From: Phoenix dactylifera
Lineage: Eukaryota; Streptophyta; Magnoliopsida; Arecales; Arecaceae
Direction of reading: 5' to 3'
Assembly: GCF_009389715.1 (NCBI RefSeq)
Contig: NW_024068526.1
Span: 10,001 to 74,000 of the forward strand
DNA: 64,000 nt
In this document: piece by piece, positions 33,791-46,930 of the stretch
Layout: each line of letters begins with the position of its first letter
Numbering within the stretch: position 1 is the stretch's first letter
Notes under the pieces: model-generated
Told to the model about the DNA's origin: nothing
The model's input: only the letters and a program-made list of their open reading frames with translations
Database searches by the model: none
Translations under genes and position numbers: made by a program

Positions 33791-35973
33791 AAGGAGATTG
33801 TTGATTTTGATGAATATGGATTATTTATTTGGATGGAAACATGATTTGTCTGGGATAACGAAATCTGCCACACCTTCTAAATTGCTAATATTGTTACCTT
33901 TCTTCCATTTATCCCCTTACGATTTATTTGGATGCTCAATTATACTATATTGCGGGAAGGTCTGCTTGTGTCCCCTACTTTCGAGAATTCTTGAGTGAAA
34001 ATATAGCATAATGGAGGTTAACCAATGTCTGAAGCGACCCACATCTTATTTGTTCCAGATATCACATTTTTTTCATTCTAGATATCGCATTTGAATAAAA
34101 AATTATTTTATCTTATTCCTAGATTTGGAGATTATACATTCCTTGGCTCCCAACAATCTTAAAGTCTTTTCTTCCTTAAGAAATCCTTTTGACCGATCAT
34201 TTCTTTCTTAGGGTACTTGTATGATTGCTGGATAATATAAGCCGACATCCGATAAGCCCTCAAATCATATCTTAATGCGGGATAACAAAGCTCATTATTA
34301 TTTATTTATTTTTTGCTAAAGCGGATGCATCATATATAGTGAGTATGAATACATCCAAAAAAGTCAAAAAATAACAAGTTTCGGAGTGCTCCGAATAAAT
34401 TCTCTTCTTCCAGCTAGAAAGTCTTACAAATAGTTAGCCACATAAGAGGCTACCTAGTCTGCTGTTCTGTTGGCCTTTCGGTATACATGCTTCGGTTAAC
34501 TTGCAACGTAATATCATATTATTCAAACATGCCCCAAATAAGTTGTCTTCTTTTTTTTTCATTTATTTTTATCAGGCGGGTGTTGTTTATTTATTTAATT
34601 ATTTTTTGAACATAAACAATGCAGTAGGTGAGTTTCCTAAATCATTATTATATCAGCCGTTACAATGTCATAACGGCCGCAGCTGGACCTGGCAGCAGCT
34701 TGAGCGAGGATATTATTGCCTACATTGATGCACGCAGTCAATCATGACCGTTAGTTTCTATGATGATGCATCGAGATACGTATTTAATTGAATGGAGTTC
34801 GAAGGAATCAGCCGGCGTTATTGGCTTTATGTAGGTCACGGGATGCATGCAGCGTCGGCAATAATTCTCCGCTTGAGTGGCTCGGCACCGGATGGATGAC
34901 CGAACTGACGTGACAGTGGACGGCTGGTAGGCCCAGCCCAGTTCTAGGTAGGTACGGCCCCACAAATGGTTTCGGGCCCACAGTATAAAGCCGAAGTACC
35001 CGCCACGTCAGATGAAATCACGGGAATCACGCTTCAAAGGACATGCGGAGCTCAAAGATTTGGTGGAGGTGTCGCGTCCAAGGAATTATATATGCGCTCA
35101 GGTGGGTCCCACGCCGACACCTGGATGACCTTCCTTTCGACTCGGCCGTCTGTTCGGGATCTGACGGTCCTGATTCAGCCGCTGCCAATTTCGGGACGGG
35201 ACGGGGGCCAGCTTCGGAGGATTCGGCGATGATGACAGGTCTTTGCCGATTTCCGACCGGAGAGAGGAGAGGGTGACGGTTGGTCCGCTGACAGCTGGGG
35301 TGACGGCGGCACAGCACACGCAGCGACAGAATTGTTTAGCATCTTGTAGCGAACAGCCAGCAGCTTTTTTTGGTCAATTCCAAAAAAAAACTTACGGGTC
35401 CCATATGCAAAGGTTTAAAGGTAGAGGGAAAGTTAAGTGTTGGGGTTTATTTAGAAGCATAAGATATTTCGCAATTATGATGCAAGTAAATCTAGAATGA
35501 AAAGATTAGCTTACTTCTACGAGGAAAGAAGGCCTGTCTCCTGTTCTACTTTGGACAGCTACATTTCTGCTGACGGCCAAGTGTTTAACTACTTCTCGGG
35601 AGAAGAGCTGGTGCCGGGAAAACAGGCGACATATTGGAGGGATGTTCCGGTTCCACCTTTACCCATCATCCATCATTTCTTCAGATGAGAAATCTCGTGA
35701 GAGAGGGAAGCAAAAGTAGGGACGAGAGAGAGAGAGGGAGAGGCCATTTTCATGTGACAGGAGGGCGGAAAGGAATCGTTGTTAGCCGGCCCTGGCCACT
35801 CAGCTGCGACAGAGCGCCTCAACTACCGCACCATATATATATATATATATATATATATTAGAGTTGATCGTGGACCAAATCTCACATTTAAACACTATTT
35901 ATTTTTTAATTAAACTTTATTAATATTTTTTTTATGTTCAAATCCGACTCGTAACAAACTTTAGTAAAGTTTA

Positions 35974-36012
<39 letters not shown>

Positions 36013-36169
36013 TTAAGGATACGTTTGGAAACTATTACTTAAGTATATAATGCTTTAGAAAATAATTTTTATATATTAGATTGACTATAAAAATTATACA
36101 TTTGAGAATACTTTTTATTTGGCTGAGCCTCTAATTTTAAGAAATTTATATAAAATATCTATTATATTC
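33791..36169. other. intergenic, no gene seen; two AT microsatellites
   Basis: AT runs lie at 35833-35858 and 35972-36009. The more GC-balanced part (34870-35400) has small frames on both strands, but none shows a recognisable domain. I found no syntaxin-like exon here, which matters for the relic next door. Confidence 0.6.
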
Positions 36170-38652
36170 TTTAATCTCTTCTCCGGTCTCTTCAAGGAGT
36201 CTGTGATCTCTTGAGTAAGAACTTCAATTGCATGTTGCTCCTCTTTTCCATCTCCCAAAGAAGGAATTAAAGCCTTGGCATGAGCCTTGACTTAACTCCG
36301 GCATTTTTGTCCGAGCACGTTGTATGTTTGCCGATATTTCTTCAGAACATCCACCCAAGCTGGAGGTAAACCAACTGCAAGGGGGCCTTTACTGCAGCAG
36401 GCAAATGACATATTACATTGCAGGCAGTAGCATGAGAATGAAAATTTCAGATAATATCAGAACACTGCAATTCTGCCATCCCAAATTTGAAGCAGACATT
36501 CCATATGAAGATCTTGAAGATCAAAGCTGACAAACTGATGCATGAGTAGTAGGGAACAAACACTACCAAATTTTCTGATGGCTATGCCCTTGACCATGCA
36601 TCAAGATCTCTACTATACTCTGAAGAGATCAAAGCTGAAGTCATGCAGCCAGCCCCATGAGTAGTAGGGAACCTCATGCAGCCAGCCCCAAAATGTGAAG
36701 TCGGGCCCAACCATAATAGAATTCCAAAAATTCCCCATCCCTATGCACCCCCATCATTTCAAATTTTCAGCGTCCCACATAATATGGAAGGAAAAGAATA
36801 TTTCTCTCTTCCCTTCTTATGTCACCCATTAGAAGCAGTTACTGCCCTCTTATGTTGTCAGATCAGAACAGCCATTTAATTTCCTTAAGCTGTTGGATTC
36901 ATCTGGCCCCAAATTCTTTTGTGGACTAACTTCTGTGCGATATTTTGGGTCATTATTATCCCTTCCAGCCAGTCCCCTACCATGCCTTCTAGGCTACATA
37001 CAACTTGCTATTATTTTGCTGTATGTTGTATTTTGATAATCCTTGTCAAATGCTTGGAAGACCGACATTTTTGCCATGGACCTTTTCCATTTGGTCAGAG
37101 GCTTCCCTGGGCTTCCTTCTAGTTCTTCATATTCCTTGTCTTCTCATTCGTCAATCAATTTTTAGCCACTTTATCTGCCCCATACATAACTTTGCCGCTA
37201 TATTTTTAGAGTTTCCTTGTTTAAATAATTTCCACTTGCCTGCAACTCATAATATCATGACTGCCATCATAACTTTGCCGCTATATTTTTAGAGTTTCCT
37301 TGCTTAAATAATTTCCACTTGCCTGCAACTCATAATATCATGACTGCCATCAATCATTTATACCTATTTATTTCAATTTGGGCCAATTTGAGATGTATCT
37401 TAGCTAAACTTTTGGGATTGTCATCTCGTTATCTTACTCTTTTAATCTATATCATGAAGCCTCTGGTCGTTGCTTCAATTTTCATACATTGTTTATCATA
37501 GGTTGGCTTGCCCCTCTTTGCAGTATTGATTGTCTGCACCAACAATTTCTGCGCCCATGTAAAATCAAGAATAGATATATTTTTACATGCATATTTGCTT
37601 CCTATAATTGCAATCTCCAAGCATGCATAATTATCTTGAGTCTTGATGCTTAATTAACCTCCTTATTGTGCTCAAGGTTCATTCTTGGCTTGCTTTCCTT
37701 CATGGCTTGCTTTCCTTCAATACTGTTATCACCTCTCATATTTGATCTCTGAAATCATTTGGATGCCCTGTCGAATTATCATTCAATGTCATTTTACATA
37801 AATTTAGCTGTCTTCATGACTCAGCCAACTTCCTTGCTATTAACTTAAGAGTCAACCAAAGCATCTCTCATAGAACTTGCATTTTGTCGAATCATCTATT
37901 CCCTCGATCGTTAGCCCTAGAGTTGCAACTTGGGTCTTCCCAATTATTTAGATATTTATCTATTTATTTTTTGGTTGAACTCTAATTATTATAATGAACT
38001 CTCAGTCCATTTGCTTGGTGTCAATTTATCATATTGCTTTGGTTGTTATCAATTTAGCTTCATGTTGTTTCCTATTTTTACCATCTGAACTCACCTATTC
38101 CTCATGTGTGGCACCTTTAATGCTTCGACTCACCAGCTTCATCCATGCATCCTTGTGATCATGAGTTGTCAATCATAGCATTGGCTACATTCTATGATTT
38201 CTATGATTTTCCCATCAGTTTCTGTGAACAGTCCGAGAATGCCGTTAATACAAGAAGGCCAACGTTTTAAAATTCTCATATTAATTAATTTATTCTTGTA
38301 AGAATGTTTTCACGCCTCATTACAGCAAGATCTGAAAAGAACATAGCTAAGCCCAAGAAGACTTCTTGCTGATTTAAATATGGAAAGCAAAACAGCATTC
38401 AGAACAGAAGAAAGGATTTGCATCAAAGGGAAGCCATTCGAACCTGGACTTGCTGCGGTCTTCGGTGCTGAGAGGAGTATATGCCCGATTCGTATGGAGA
38501 AGCGAAGTGCTCACCAATTCGATCATGGGGCCACCAGCCGAAGACGAGGAAGGCCCGGCATGAGCCGGAGGAGGAGAGACCGCCGGCAACCGAACGCTCC
38601 GAAGCGCGTCCCGGTACTTCCTGTACACCGGAGTCCGATTCCTCGTCGCCAT
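36170..38652 (-). pseudogene. SYP4: truncated SYP41/42/43 (Tlg2-type) syntaxin, two exons only
   Basis: SYP4 syntaxins are trans-Golgi t-SNAREs. Exon 1 runs from ATG 38652 with MATRNRTPVYRKYRDALRSV, then GGPMIELVSTSLL and YTPLSTED (residue 65, at 38458). A weak donor (ag|gttcga) follows at 38443. The second exon-like block starts after ttgcag at 36374 with GLPPAWVDV. It then needs two frame changes to read EEISANIQRARTKM and KAHAKALIPSFGDGKEEQHA, and ends with LTQEITDSLK. After that, at about 36170, the expected splice donor is absent (aaagaatat). I saw no later exon for the SNARE helix or membrane anchor down to 28549. This is a partial gene copy or relic; exon 1 itself is intact. Which SYP4 member it derives from is undetermined. 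Confidence 0.75.
37185..37350. repeat. 83-bp perfect-looking tandem duplication
   Basis: cataactttgccgctatatt starts at 37185 and 37268. The two copies differ at one base (ttgtttaaa/ttgcttaaa). It lies inside the syntaxin relic's intron. Its freshness contrasts with the decayed exon nearby. Confidence 0.85.
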
Positions 38653-41600
38653 TGGCCAAGATCTCGACACCCTCAGATTCGGCAATGCGAGAGTCGATCT
38701 GTGGTAATTACCGGATCCAAGAAGTCAAAGACCTCTAGGGCACGCGCGGAGGGCGTGAATGGAGGCGATTCCGGCGAATCATCGCCGGAGGAGGGAGGCG
38801 GAGGGTTCCGGCGGTCGGGGACGGGGATGGGTTAAAGAGATCTGAGATCGAGGGAGGCAGGGTCTTGGCTTTCTCCGCCGCCGTGGGAGGGGGTGGGATA
38901 TAAATGGATCTCGGCAAGTAGAAGCGCGGGAGGCGGAAGAAGGTCTCAGTAGTTGGGGCTGAGCGTCTCTTCCTCTCCCTTCTTTGGGCGCTGGAAGACG
39001 TCACGCATGCATTAACCATACTTTATATTTGATAATATTCCTAATGAAATAATTAGGGGGCACTTACGAGTAATAAATATTTACCATTAGAGCTACAGTA
39101 TACAACAGTGGCTGTGTGTGATATCACTGCTACGTACACATGGATCATAGATGTGGTGATGAGTAGCTAAGGCTTGTTCCTTATTTACCAAAAAAAAAAA
39201 AAAAATGCTTGTTCCTGCAGTTGTTGTCATCCTTTCCATTAGAGGTCATGAGTTCAAGGCCTGATTTAAGCTGATTCATGATGGTTGGGTGCAATTTACA
39301 AGCGCTATTTAAGGATGGTTGGGTATGATTGAACATTTTTGTGGGTTGGGTGGATTGATAGGAGATGAGCCACTCTGTTATGTTGTAGAATTTGTAGTAC
39401 GGCCAAAATCGGCTAAAGCATGCAATGGCCTCATTTGCTGGTCATGTGCATGTAATGACCTCATTTAGGGAATCTATGAGCGGTTAAAGCGTAGTAGTAG
39501 GGAGATGTAAGCAACAATTATCAAGATCAAAATAATAGGTGTGAAAATATAATTATAATATATAATATAATTATAATAACTTGTACGATCATATATTTAA
39601 TTTCACATCGGTTATTCGCTGGATAGATTTTAGCTACTTGTATAGGATCAAATAATCCAAATAATACATTCTACCTAGCTTTTTCGAACGAGATTCTGAA
39701 TTACGATAAATAGTATTAAAGCGGATTCGACTCATGACCTATGTATAATATAAAATACTACCGTACAGATATATTTGAGCTAACCATGAGCTGATCGTGG
39801 TATTTGTGATTGGTTTGAATTCTTAGTCTGGTGAGGATACATAAAAAAATTCAATCATCTCGCATTAAAGATAAAACCTGAAGCTTTTGAATGGTCAACT
39901 TTGTCTTACAAAAGCCTATTCACCCAATGGTGTCATAATTTTTTTATTAGCCGAATCCTGTGCTTGAGTAGATGATGGTACATGAACAATGTAAATTTCA
40001 AGCCTACAACCTGCATGAAAGTTTTTGCCTATGAGATTGCGTCAACGATGTTACCTCAGGAATCGTAACACCTAAGGTCATGCACCATCCACCATCTTCC
40101 CCTGCTCACAGGTAGGTAGCACTGCAGTAGCAACTTCTTGCATACCATCCATGAAATAGAATTTTCCATAAATCAGAATTATCCTATGCTGATCCAGACT
40201 TCGAGATTCGTGTTAAACAAAGATCTCATCACGCTTCTCGCACGACCCACAAAGTCTTCCTGGCATTTGGGCTGCCAAAATATAGCTTTTCAAATATTTG
40301 AACTGTCAAGAAAACAAGCTTAGAAGAGGGTAGATGAACCTTTTCCTGTCACCGTACAGCAAGCAATGTTTTTAAATCTGTGCTATTAGTAATTACATTA
40401 TATTTTTTCAAAGCCAAGAAGATCACACTGTCTGAATCGTAAAACTCTCTTCAAAATTCAGTTGCTTGCTGTCATTCTCTTCATCTCTCTCTCAGTAATC
40501 ATGGTTCCATTGCAATTGCATCAACTCAACAAAAAAGGAACCTCGAGTATTAAAATATCAGAGTTTACTTGAAACCATCCTGGTGTTTGATTCTTTTTCT
40601 TTTTGTTCCTCATTTCTTTTGTATCTCAAAAGACGGGCTTCTCTTATCCTTCCTAGTAGCATCTAACACGACCTGGCTTGACCTAATTACTCAACAAACT
40701 ATGTCTCAGCAATCTTTATGATGATGAACATCCTACTGCCATCACAGCTGAATCCTTCCAAATATCATTCAAGTGCAGTTTGCTTCTTTTCGCAACAAGC
40801 CTTCAAGAACTCCAGATCCTGATCCAAGCAACAGATACCAAAGATCAATTCATGTAATGTTAGAAGGATAAAACAACTGCTTATAAGAAAACAAGCTAAA
40901 TAGAGTGCTTGATTTTGGAGGAGACTTTGCATCCTGCATTATATTTAATCAACGCACATCCAGTCCGTAACAGCCAAACAAGACCATTTCAGGGGATTGG
41001 AGAATTCGCTTATCCTGCCCCAGCCAAACATCATCTGTTAATCTTGGAATAATCAAGGATCGATTATTCTAGTCATAGGGCTTTTCTCTGCAAAAATCAC
41101 AATAAAAGCACTCTGCGGGACAGGTGAAATCAGCTATTCCTGAAACAGTGGAATTTCTTTTGACCTTTCAATTCATATATGTTTCATCCCAAGGCAACCA
41201 GATAGATTTAGGGATAAAAGTTAACATTCAGAACGACAATAGCTCTTCGAGATTTTGCCGTCCTCCAATCAAATGGGCTCTTAAGCCTGAGGATGCAAGC
41301 CAAAAGAGCCAAATCAACAAAATCAAACTCGTGTTCTTTCCTGCACTGACTTTAAACAACTAAAAGGTTTTCGCATGAATGTCGCTTACACAAACTTCGC
41401 AGCAATTGGTATAGGAATCATCTGACTTTAGCTTGAATAGATCTTGCTAAAAGCTAGGTGGAATCTAGCCAAATTTGGTTCCACGGTTCTACCCATTTGC
41501 TCTTGGTACTCTTTGAGGCACAGATTTATGATTCAAAGAATAATCCTAGCCTTGGATCCAATACTCATGGACCATCTAAGATAGGATAACTCAGCTTTTA

Positions 41601-42731
41601 TTTGCCAAAGTTATAGGCAACCCACCCTCCAAATGGTATGCTACTCCGTTGATGGATACATGACACATTCAACGCAAAATAAGGCAACCTCACAATGCAC
41701 CAGCTATTAAAGAGCAAAGGTAATTGATAAATAAACTCCCAGATTAGAGATATGTATGCTCGATATTGGGCTCATGTAACAGATGACTACATCAGTTGGC
41801 TCATCTGTTGGGCCCTCACCAATAGAAAACTACTACCAGAATAAGTTATTTGACCCTGGAGTCCAACAAGCATACTCTCTATATGGGGTCAGTTTTGATT
41901 GCACACGGCAAATATCCATCTATCAACTAATTTTTCCGACCATGTAACTACACTGATGCTAACCCTCCAAGCAAAACCCATAGATCATGATAAACGTGTG
42001 ATGTCCTGCAACAAGAATGTGATCCATGACGCTTTCCATATGCTTGTACAGGCAACATCATATGAACGTTAAGATTGCCTTTGTCCCTCAAGCATATCCC
42101 GTCCATCAGTTTCATAATCTTTTATGCATCAATCCTATGCATCGGCGACAATGTTTCATTAATGTAAATTTCAAACTATATCTGTGAGATGCATTAACCA
42201 AGAATGTTGTTGGGGCCATGTCATACGCACCATCAATTAAGTAGGTGATAGCTATAACATTAGGTAAAATGAGAATGGCTGATGACATCCACTCCAGCCC
42301 ATCCACGACCTAGAATTTTTTCTAATTGTCATTTCTGATTACACCATCAAATTCTACTTTTCTCTTATGTCATCGCTGCGGCTCGCTCATTTACATATTG
42401 GTCATAGCAATAACACAAGGTAAAAGCAGAATGGTGATGATGCCGACCTGCTCTCGCATCCTATCCATGAAATAGAATTTTTCCTACACCGCTAGCCCAT
42501 CTATTTCCAAAAGAACAGCCCAGGTTTGGCAAGATCCACACTCAAAATTTGAGATTTGCGTGAAGATACAGATCATGGGCCGAATCAGCCATACTGCATC
42601 ATACTTCTCGCACGAATCTCAAAGTCCTCAGTGCGTTTGGAGCTACTAAAATTCCTTTTTCCTTGCAGGATCCGAGGATGGAACTAGAGAAAAACAAAAG
42701 CACGAGGAAGTATCAACGAACCTTTTCCTTG
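38653..42731. other. intergenic between syntaxin relic and TMEM45-like gene, with a gene-tail duplication
   Basis: 38653-39020 is the GC-rich upstream region of the syntaxin exon. The rest is AT-rich without coding. 40140-40370 resembles 42465-42750: both have atccatgaaatagaatttt, a gagattcgtg/gagatttgcg segment, cttctcgcacga, and gaaccttttcctg/gaaccttttccttg. The second copy runs into the last codons of the TMEM45-like gene, so the first is a diverged duplicate of that gene's 3' end. A smaller internal duplication links 42240-42325 and 42398-42487. Confidence 0.6.
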
Positions 42732-44516
42732 TCACTGAGCAGCCATCATCTCTGGAAAGAACCGACCGGCAGCCTCTACCTCACCATTCTCATCACCTTC
42801 TTGGCTCGCCAGAGCAGAGGCATGCAATTTCCTCAAATCTGGGTGGCCATACCATGCCGCCGCGATGGCATAGCATCCAAGAACATAGAGGAAGCTCAGA
42901 AAGACAAGGGAGAAGAGGTGGAAGTTGGCAAGCAGCTCCGCGCGGACCTGGCTGTCATGCGAGTGGCACTTGATTCCGTTGTCGTCGAGGAGGCAACCCC
43001 GGGGCATCATGGGGCCGTAGAGGGTGAAAGCAGTCTGGTAGAACCACAGGCCCTGGAGAGTGATGGAAACCCCGCTACCAAGGTCCACAGCGAGACTGGT
43101 GGGGAAGAGAGCGCCAGCGATCGTGGCGGCAATGCAAAGGGCGACGAGGATGACAAGGATGAGGTGATAGTAGCCTTCCAGTCCCTTGTGGGTGGTGGAG
43201 TGGAAGGAGAACAGTAGATACTCCGCGCTGAAGGCTGATGCGGCTATCAGGCAAAGCGCTCCATGCGGCATGGGTAGGAAGCTGAAGTCAGTGAGTGTGA
43301 GCTTAGTAGATTGCTCTTATTAGCTTGGAAAAGAGAATGGATGCAAAGAAACAACAGAAAGCTACTTGGCCGTTGTCTCTGCCTGCTACTGTAAGGTAGG
43401 ATTATTGACTACATTACCCTGAATTAATCAAACAACATCAAAAAGATGGTGGAATTAAGGTTTCCATAATGCCAATATTTGCAATAAGTGAAAATTTTGG
43501 AAATAGGTTGCAGCAATGTTGCCACTATTTTTTTTCTACTTGGAAAAATGATAATTTATGGTTATATTGTGAATAATTATGGAGGCTTTTTTTTATGGTG
43601 AAATAAAATAATGATCACCACAATGGTTATTACCAACTTTCTTATTCCATAAAAACAGGAAAAAGAAGATGCTATTATGTCGTTATAGTGGCCTTTTCAA
43701 ATAAAAACTGAATCATGCTCTGGATGACAGTCAATAATCTAAGAATTTTCTCGAGCCATGCAATGCTGGTGTGGCACGTCACAGCTCGATTAGCCTCACA
43801 TACTGTATCAATTTCTGTGGGTCACAAGAACTCACTCATACGCTATGCAAGTTTAAAAAGTTACTCAGAGATTCCTAATTCAACCAGACGCCACCTGAAA
43901 TTATTCCATCACCTTGGAGATGCCTCCAGACATGGAACAACATAGATAAAGACACTACTAATAAAATAGTACTAACTAACCTTAAAATGCATTGCAAAGG
44001 ATCAGATATCATATTCATAAATATTGTTTTTCTAGTTTCTAAAATTCATGTTAGCTTGAAAAATATTCTTCGTTTCAAACAATACGGCCAGCAGCTATGA
44101 TTTTGTTCCCACGTAAACCAAGTCTAAAGCTGAACTTGGAATAAAACGGTCATGGACGGCATACGTTGCTTTTTTTTTTAACGATCTATGCTTTTTCTAA
44201 AACCATGTGCCGTTGTAATCGTCACCCTCTCCTGGTTCCGACAGTTGTCCCCAACAAGATAGCATCTATTTCAACGACCAATATCCAACGGAGACCGAGG
44301 GCGGCCCGGACAAAATCCCTCTCTCCTCCTACCGAACCTTTGGGGAAACCAGTTCGGACCACTAAACTATGATTTCCCCTTTCAGACTGCTAAACTCCAG
44401 TTTCCCCCTCGTTTCCCCGCGCTCAAATTCCCATTCTCCAAAGAAACCTAGTTAATTTCGGAGCGTTTTAGACAACTTTCCCTCTCCAACTCATAATGTA
44501 TCCTCTGACTAGTTAT

Positions 44517-44563
<47 letters not shown>

Positions 44564-44923
44564 TGACCTGGTTTTCTCGGAGAGGAGGGCGATGGCGCCG
44601 AAGAGGAAGAACATGAGGAGCATTCCACCATGCTCGAAGTCGTTCATGTGCGCCGGATTCAGTATCTTCTCGGGTCCTACGAAGTAGTGGAAGTGAGGCG
44701 AATACAATAACTCGACGCACATGTCGACGAAGGCGCCGCCGGCGACCACGTAGAGCTCCAGGTGCCGCGCCTTCCCGCCGAACCACCGCTCCGCCGGATT
44801 CCACACCCGGACCCGAAACGCCACCGGGTCCGACACGTACCGAACCGCCGCGCTCCAGATGTGCCACAATCCCACCGCCAGGAATAGGCTCCCGGGCAGC
44901 ACGTGACCCCTGAACGATCCCAT
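42732..44923 (-). CDS. TMEM45/DUF716-family multi-span membrane protein (301 aa)
   Basis: There are two coding exons, 44923-44568 and 43281-42732. The 1286-bp intron (donor gtcaga, acceptor acttcag) joins in frame through a Ser codon. The start MGSFRGHVLPGSLFLAVGLW matches the family N-terminus. About seven hydrophobic segments follow: residues roughly 8-25, 50-70, 92-112, 125-142, 150-172, 180-200 and 235-262. Family signatures include HIWSA, HLELY near the second span, and FHSTTHKGLEGYYH after the exon junction. These proteins are plant relatives of animal TMEM45A/B; the biochemical role is not established. No lesion was seen. A 20-unit GA microsatellite lies just inside the intron at the donor. 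Confidence 0.88.
44521..44560. repeat. (GA)20 microsatellite at an intron donor
   Basis: A pure 40-bp GA run lies seven bases inside the TMEM45-like intron from its 5' splice site, reading CT on the gene strand. It could affect splicing if its length varies. Confidence 0.9.
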
Positions 44924-46040
44924 TCTCTTTTTTTTAACTGAATCTCGCCCTCGGATCTTCCAGAAATTACGACAAGGGCCCCGAGAGCGTTGACCGACGA
45001 TGGATTGCCTCCTCTTCCTCTCTTCTTGCTTTTAAACTATATATCTATATAAAAGAAATAAAAATAGATCAAAAACGAGAAATTTTATCTGAAATCGGAG
45101 AATTTTTTGGTACGATTTGAATGCTTAGCGGTTTTTATCAATCTTGGTTCTGGAATATGGAAGAGAAACTGATCAAAATGGGAAAAAAAAAAGGCTAAAA
45201 TCCGGAGTTTTTCATTAATTTAACTTTTTTTTTCCTTTTTACAAAAAATAACCGTTTTTGGACAGCACTAAGCTTTATCCGATCGATCAACTTCCTCTCT
45301 CTCTCTCTCTGCCGACAAGCACGAAACGAATTGATACAAATAGACAAAACTAGCGGGAATTGGAATATTTTGGTCCAATTTAACTAGCTTTTTAATCCAA
45401 GAAAAACATTCTTTGAGAAAAATTGGAAGAATAAAATTTTCTTCTTGCTCCACAAGCTTCCTCTCTCAAAACTGATGAAATTAAATAGAAATTAACCCAA
45501 AATTGATCAAAAAAAAATTCATTCCCCACAAATTGGCTCAGCGAAGGGAAAGATCTAGTGACGAAGGAAGCAGATCTGATGGACAGAGGCAGTCTTTTAG
45601 TAGTGGAAATAGTAATAATTCCAATATATATAAATATTATATTATTCTATTGTTCAATCAGGGACTTTTTGGGGGGGGACATGGACGTACCTTGCTGAGG
45701 GAGGAAGGGATTGGATTGGGGAGAGCGTGGGGTTCGCCGCCTCGACGAAATGATTGCGAAACGAGAGGGCCGGGAAAAGAGATGAGCAGAGAGAAGAGAG
45801 AGCAAAGCAAACCAACGCGGTCTGTTTCTCTTTTTCTCTACCGCCGAGACTCGAGTGAGAGCGAGGGAGAGAGCGAGAGCGAGAGCGAGAGCAGGAGGGG
45901 AAAAGGGTTAGAGATCTCGAGGGTTTTATCTCTCTCTCTTTTTCCTCGCGCTTCTTCACTTCTTTTTTCTTTCTTCTGCTCCCTCCGATCTCCAGCACCG
46001 AGACGGGAGCTCGCAGGGAGAAGGGAAAAATATTGAGGGA
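44924..46040 (-). other. probable 5' UTR of the TMEM45-like gene, split by an intron
   Basis: On the minus strand the donor-like aag|gtacgt is at 45690, and an acceptor-like attcag ends at 44938, 15 bases before the ATG. The inferred leader exon (about 46040-45691) is rich in CTCGCTCT/TCTCTC repeats (45857-45895), as plant 5' UTRs often are. The transcription start is not defined. Confidence 0.45.
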
Positions 46041-46892
46041 AGAGATGGCGACTCCTCGGGGCGACGGCTTTGGCCTTTTCTTTTACTTTTCTTTATTCTG
46101 GGAATGATCTTTTAATTAATCTAAATAGGAGCCCGCTGCGAAGCCCGCAAGGGCGCGCGACGCGTTGATGACGTGCTTTTCGGGACGTAGACCATTTTTT
46201 TTTAATTGGTTCCGCTGTAAGCGGGTCTGATTATATCGGATTCAGATGCTATTTTTGGTCCAACCAGATCCAAATAGGAATTCGAATAATTAATTCAAAA
46301 TTTTTTTAAATACTGATATGGATGAAGATACATATATATTTTTTTTAAGATTTGGATATCCATAAAACAAGGATAAGTAAAAAAAGAATTTAAGTTAAGC
46401 TAAATCAAAAAAACTTATTAAATAATTAATCAAATCTAAACTAAAAAAAAAAGAAGCTAGATATCAAATAACAGTCCATTAAAATGGTAACCCGAATACG
46501 GAATAACCGGTTTGAAAAAAATCCTTTGAGTCATCTAGTATGTTTGAAAGACTCAAACCTCCCCTTCGTTCATTTCATCCTTCTTTTCTCTTCGTCGTTT
46601 TTAAACAACTAGAGTTTCGAACGTTCCGTCCATTTTCTAGTTTCCTCTCAGCGATTGTAACTGGTAATAACTGTGAGATGCCTTGGAGGCATCATAGATT
46701 CTGTTTACTTCGGTGATGAGCAATCTTAAACGGCATATTCTTTATGAAATTGTTAGGTTTTATAATTGATAAATATTTATTAAAATTATAATTTTTTTTA
46801 TAATCATGTTTTATCGATAGTTTTCATCATTGAATTTTGTTCAAAGTTGATTAATATCCGAAAGGTATCCGATTTATTGCTGTATTCAAATA

Positions 46893-46930
<38 letters not shown>

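Noticed and set aside
38735..39019. 94-codon minus frame upstream of the syntaxin exon
   Set aside because: It is in the GC-rich leader or promoter, Pro/Arg-rich, and in a different frame from the conserved exon.
42663..43217. 184-codon plus frame opposite TMEM45-like exon 2
   Set aside because: It is the shadow of a clearly conserved minus-strand exon.
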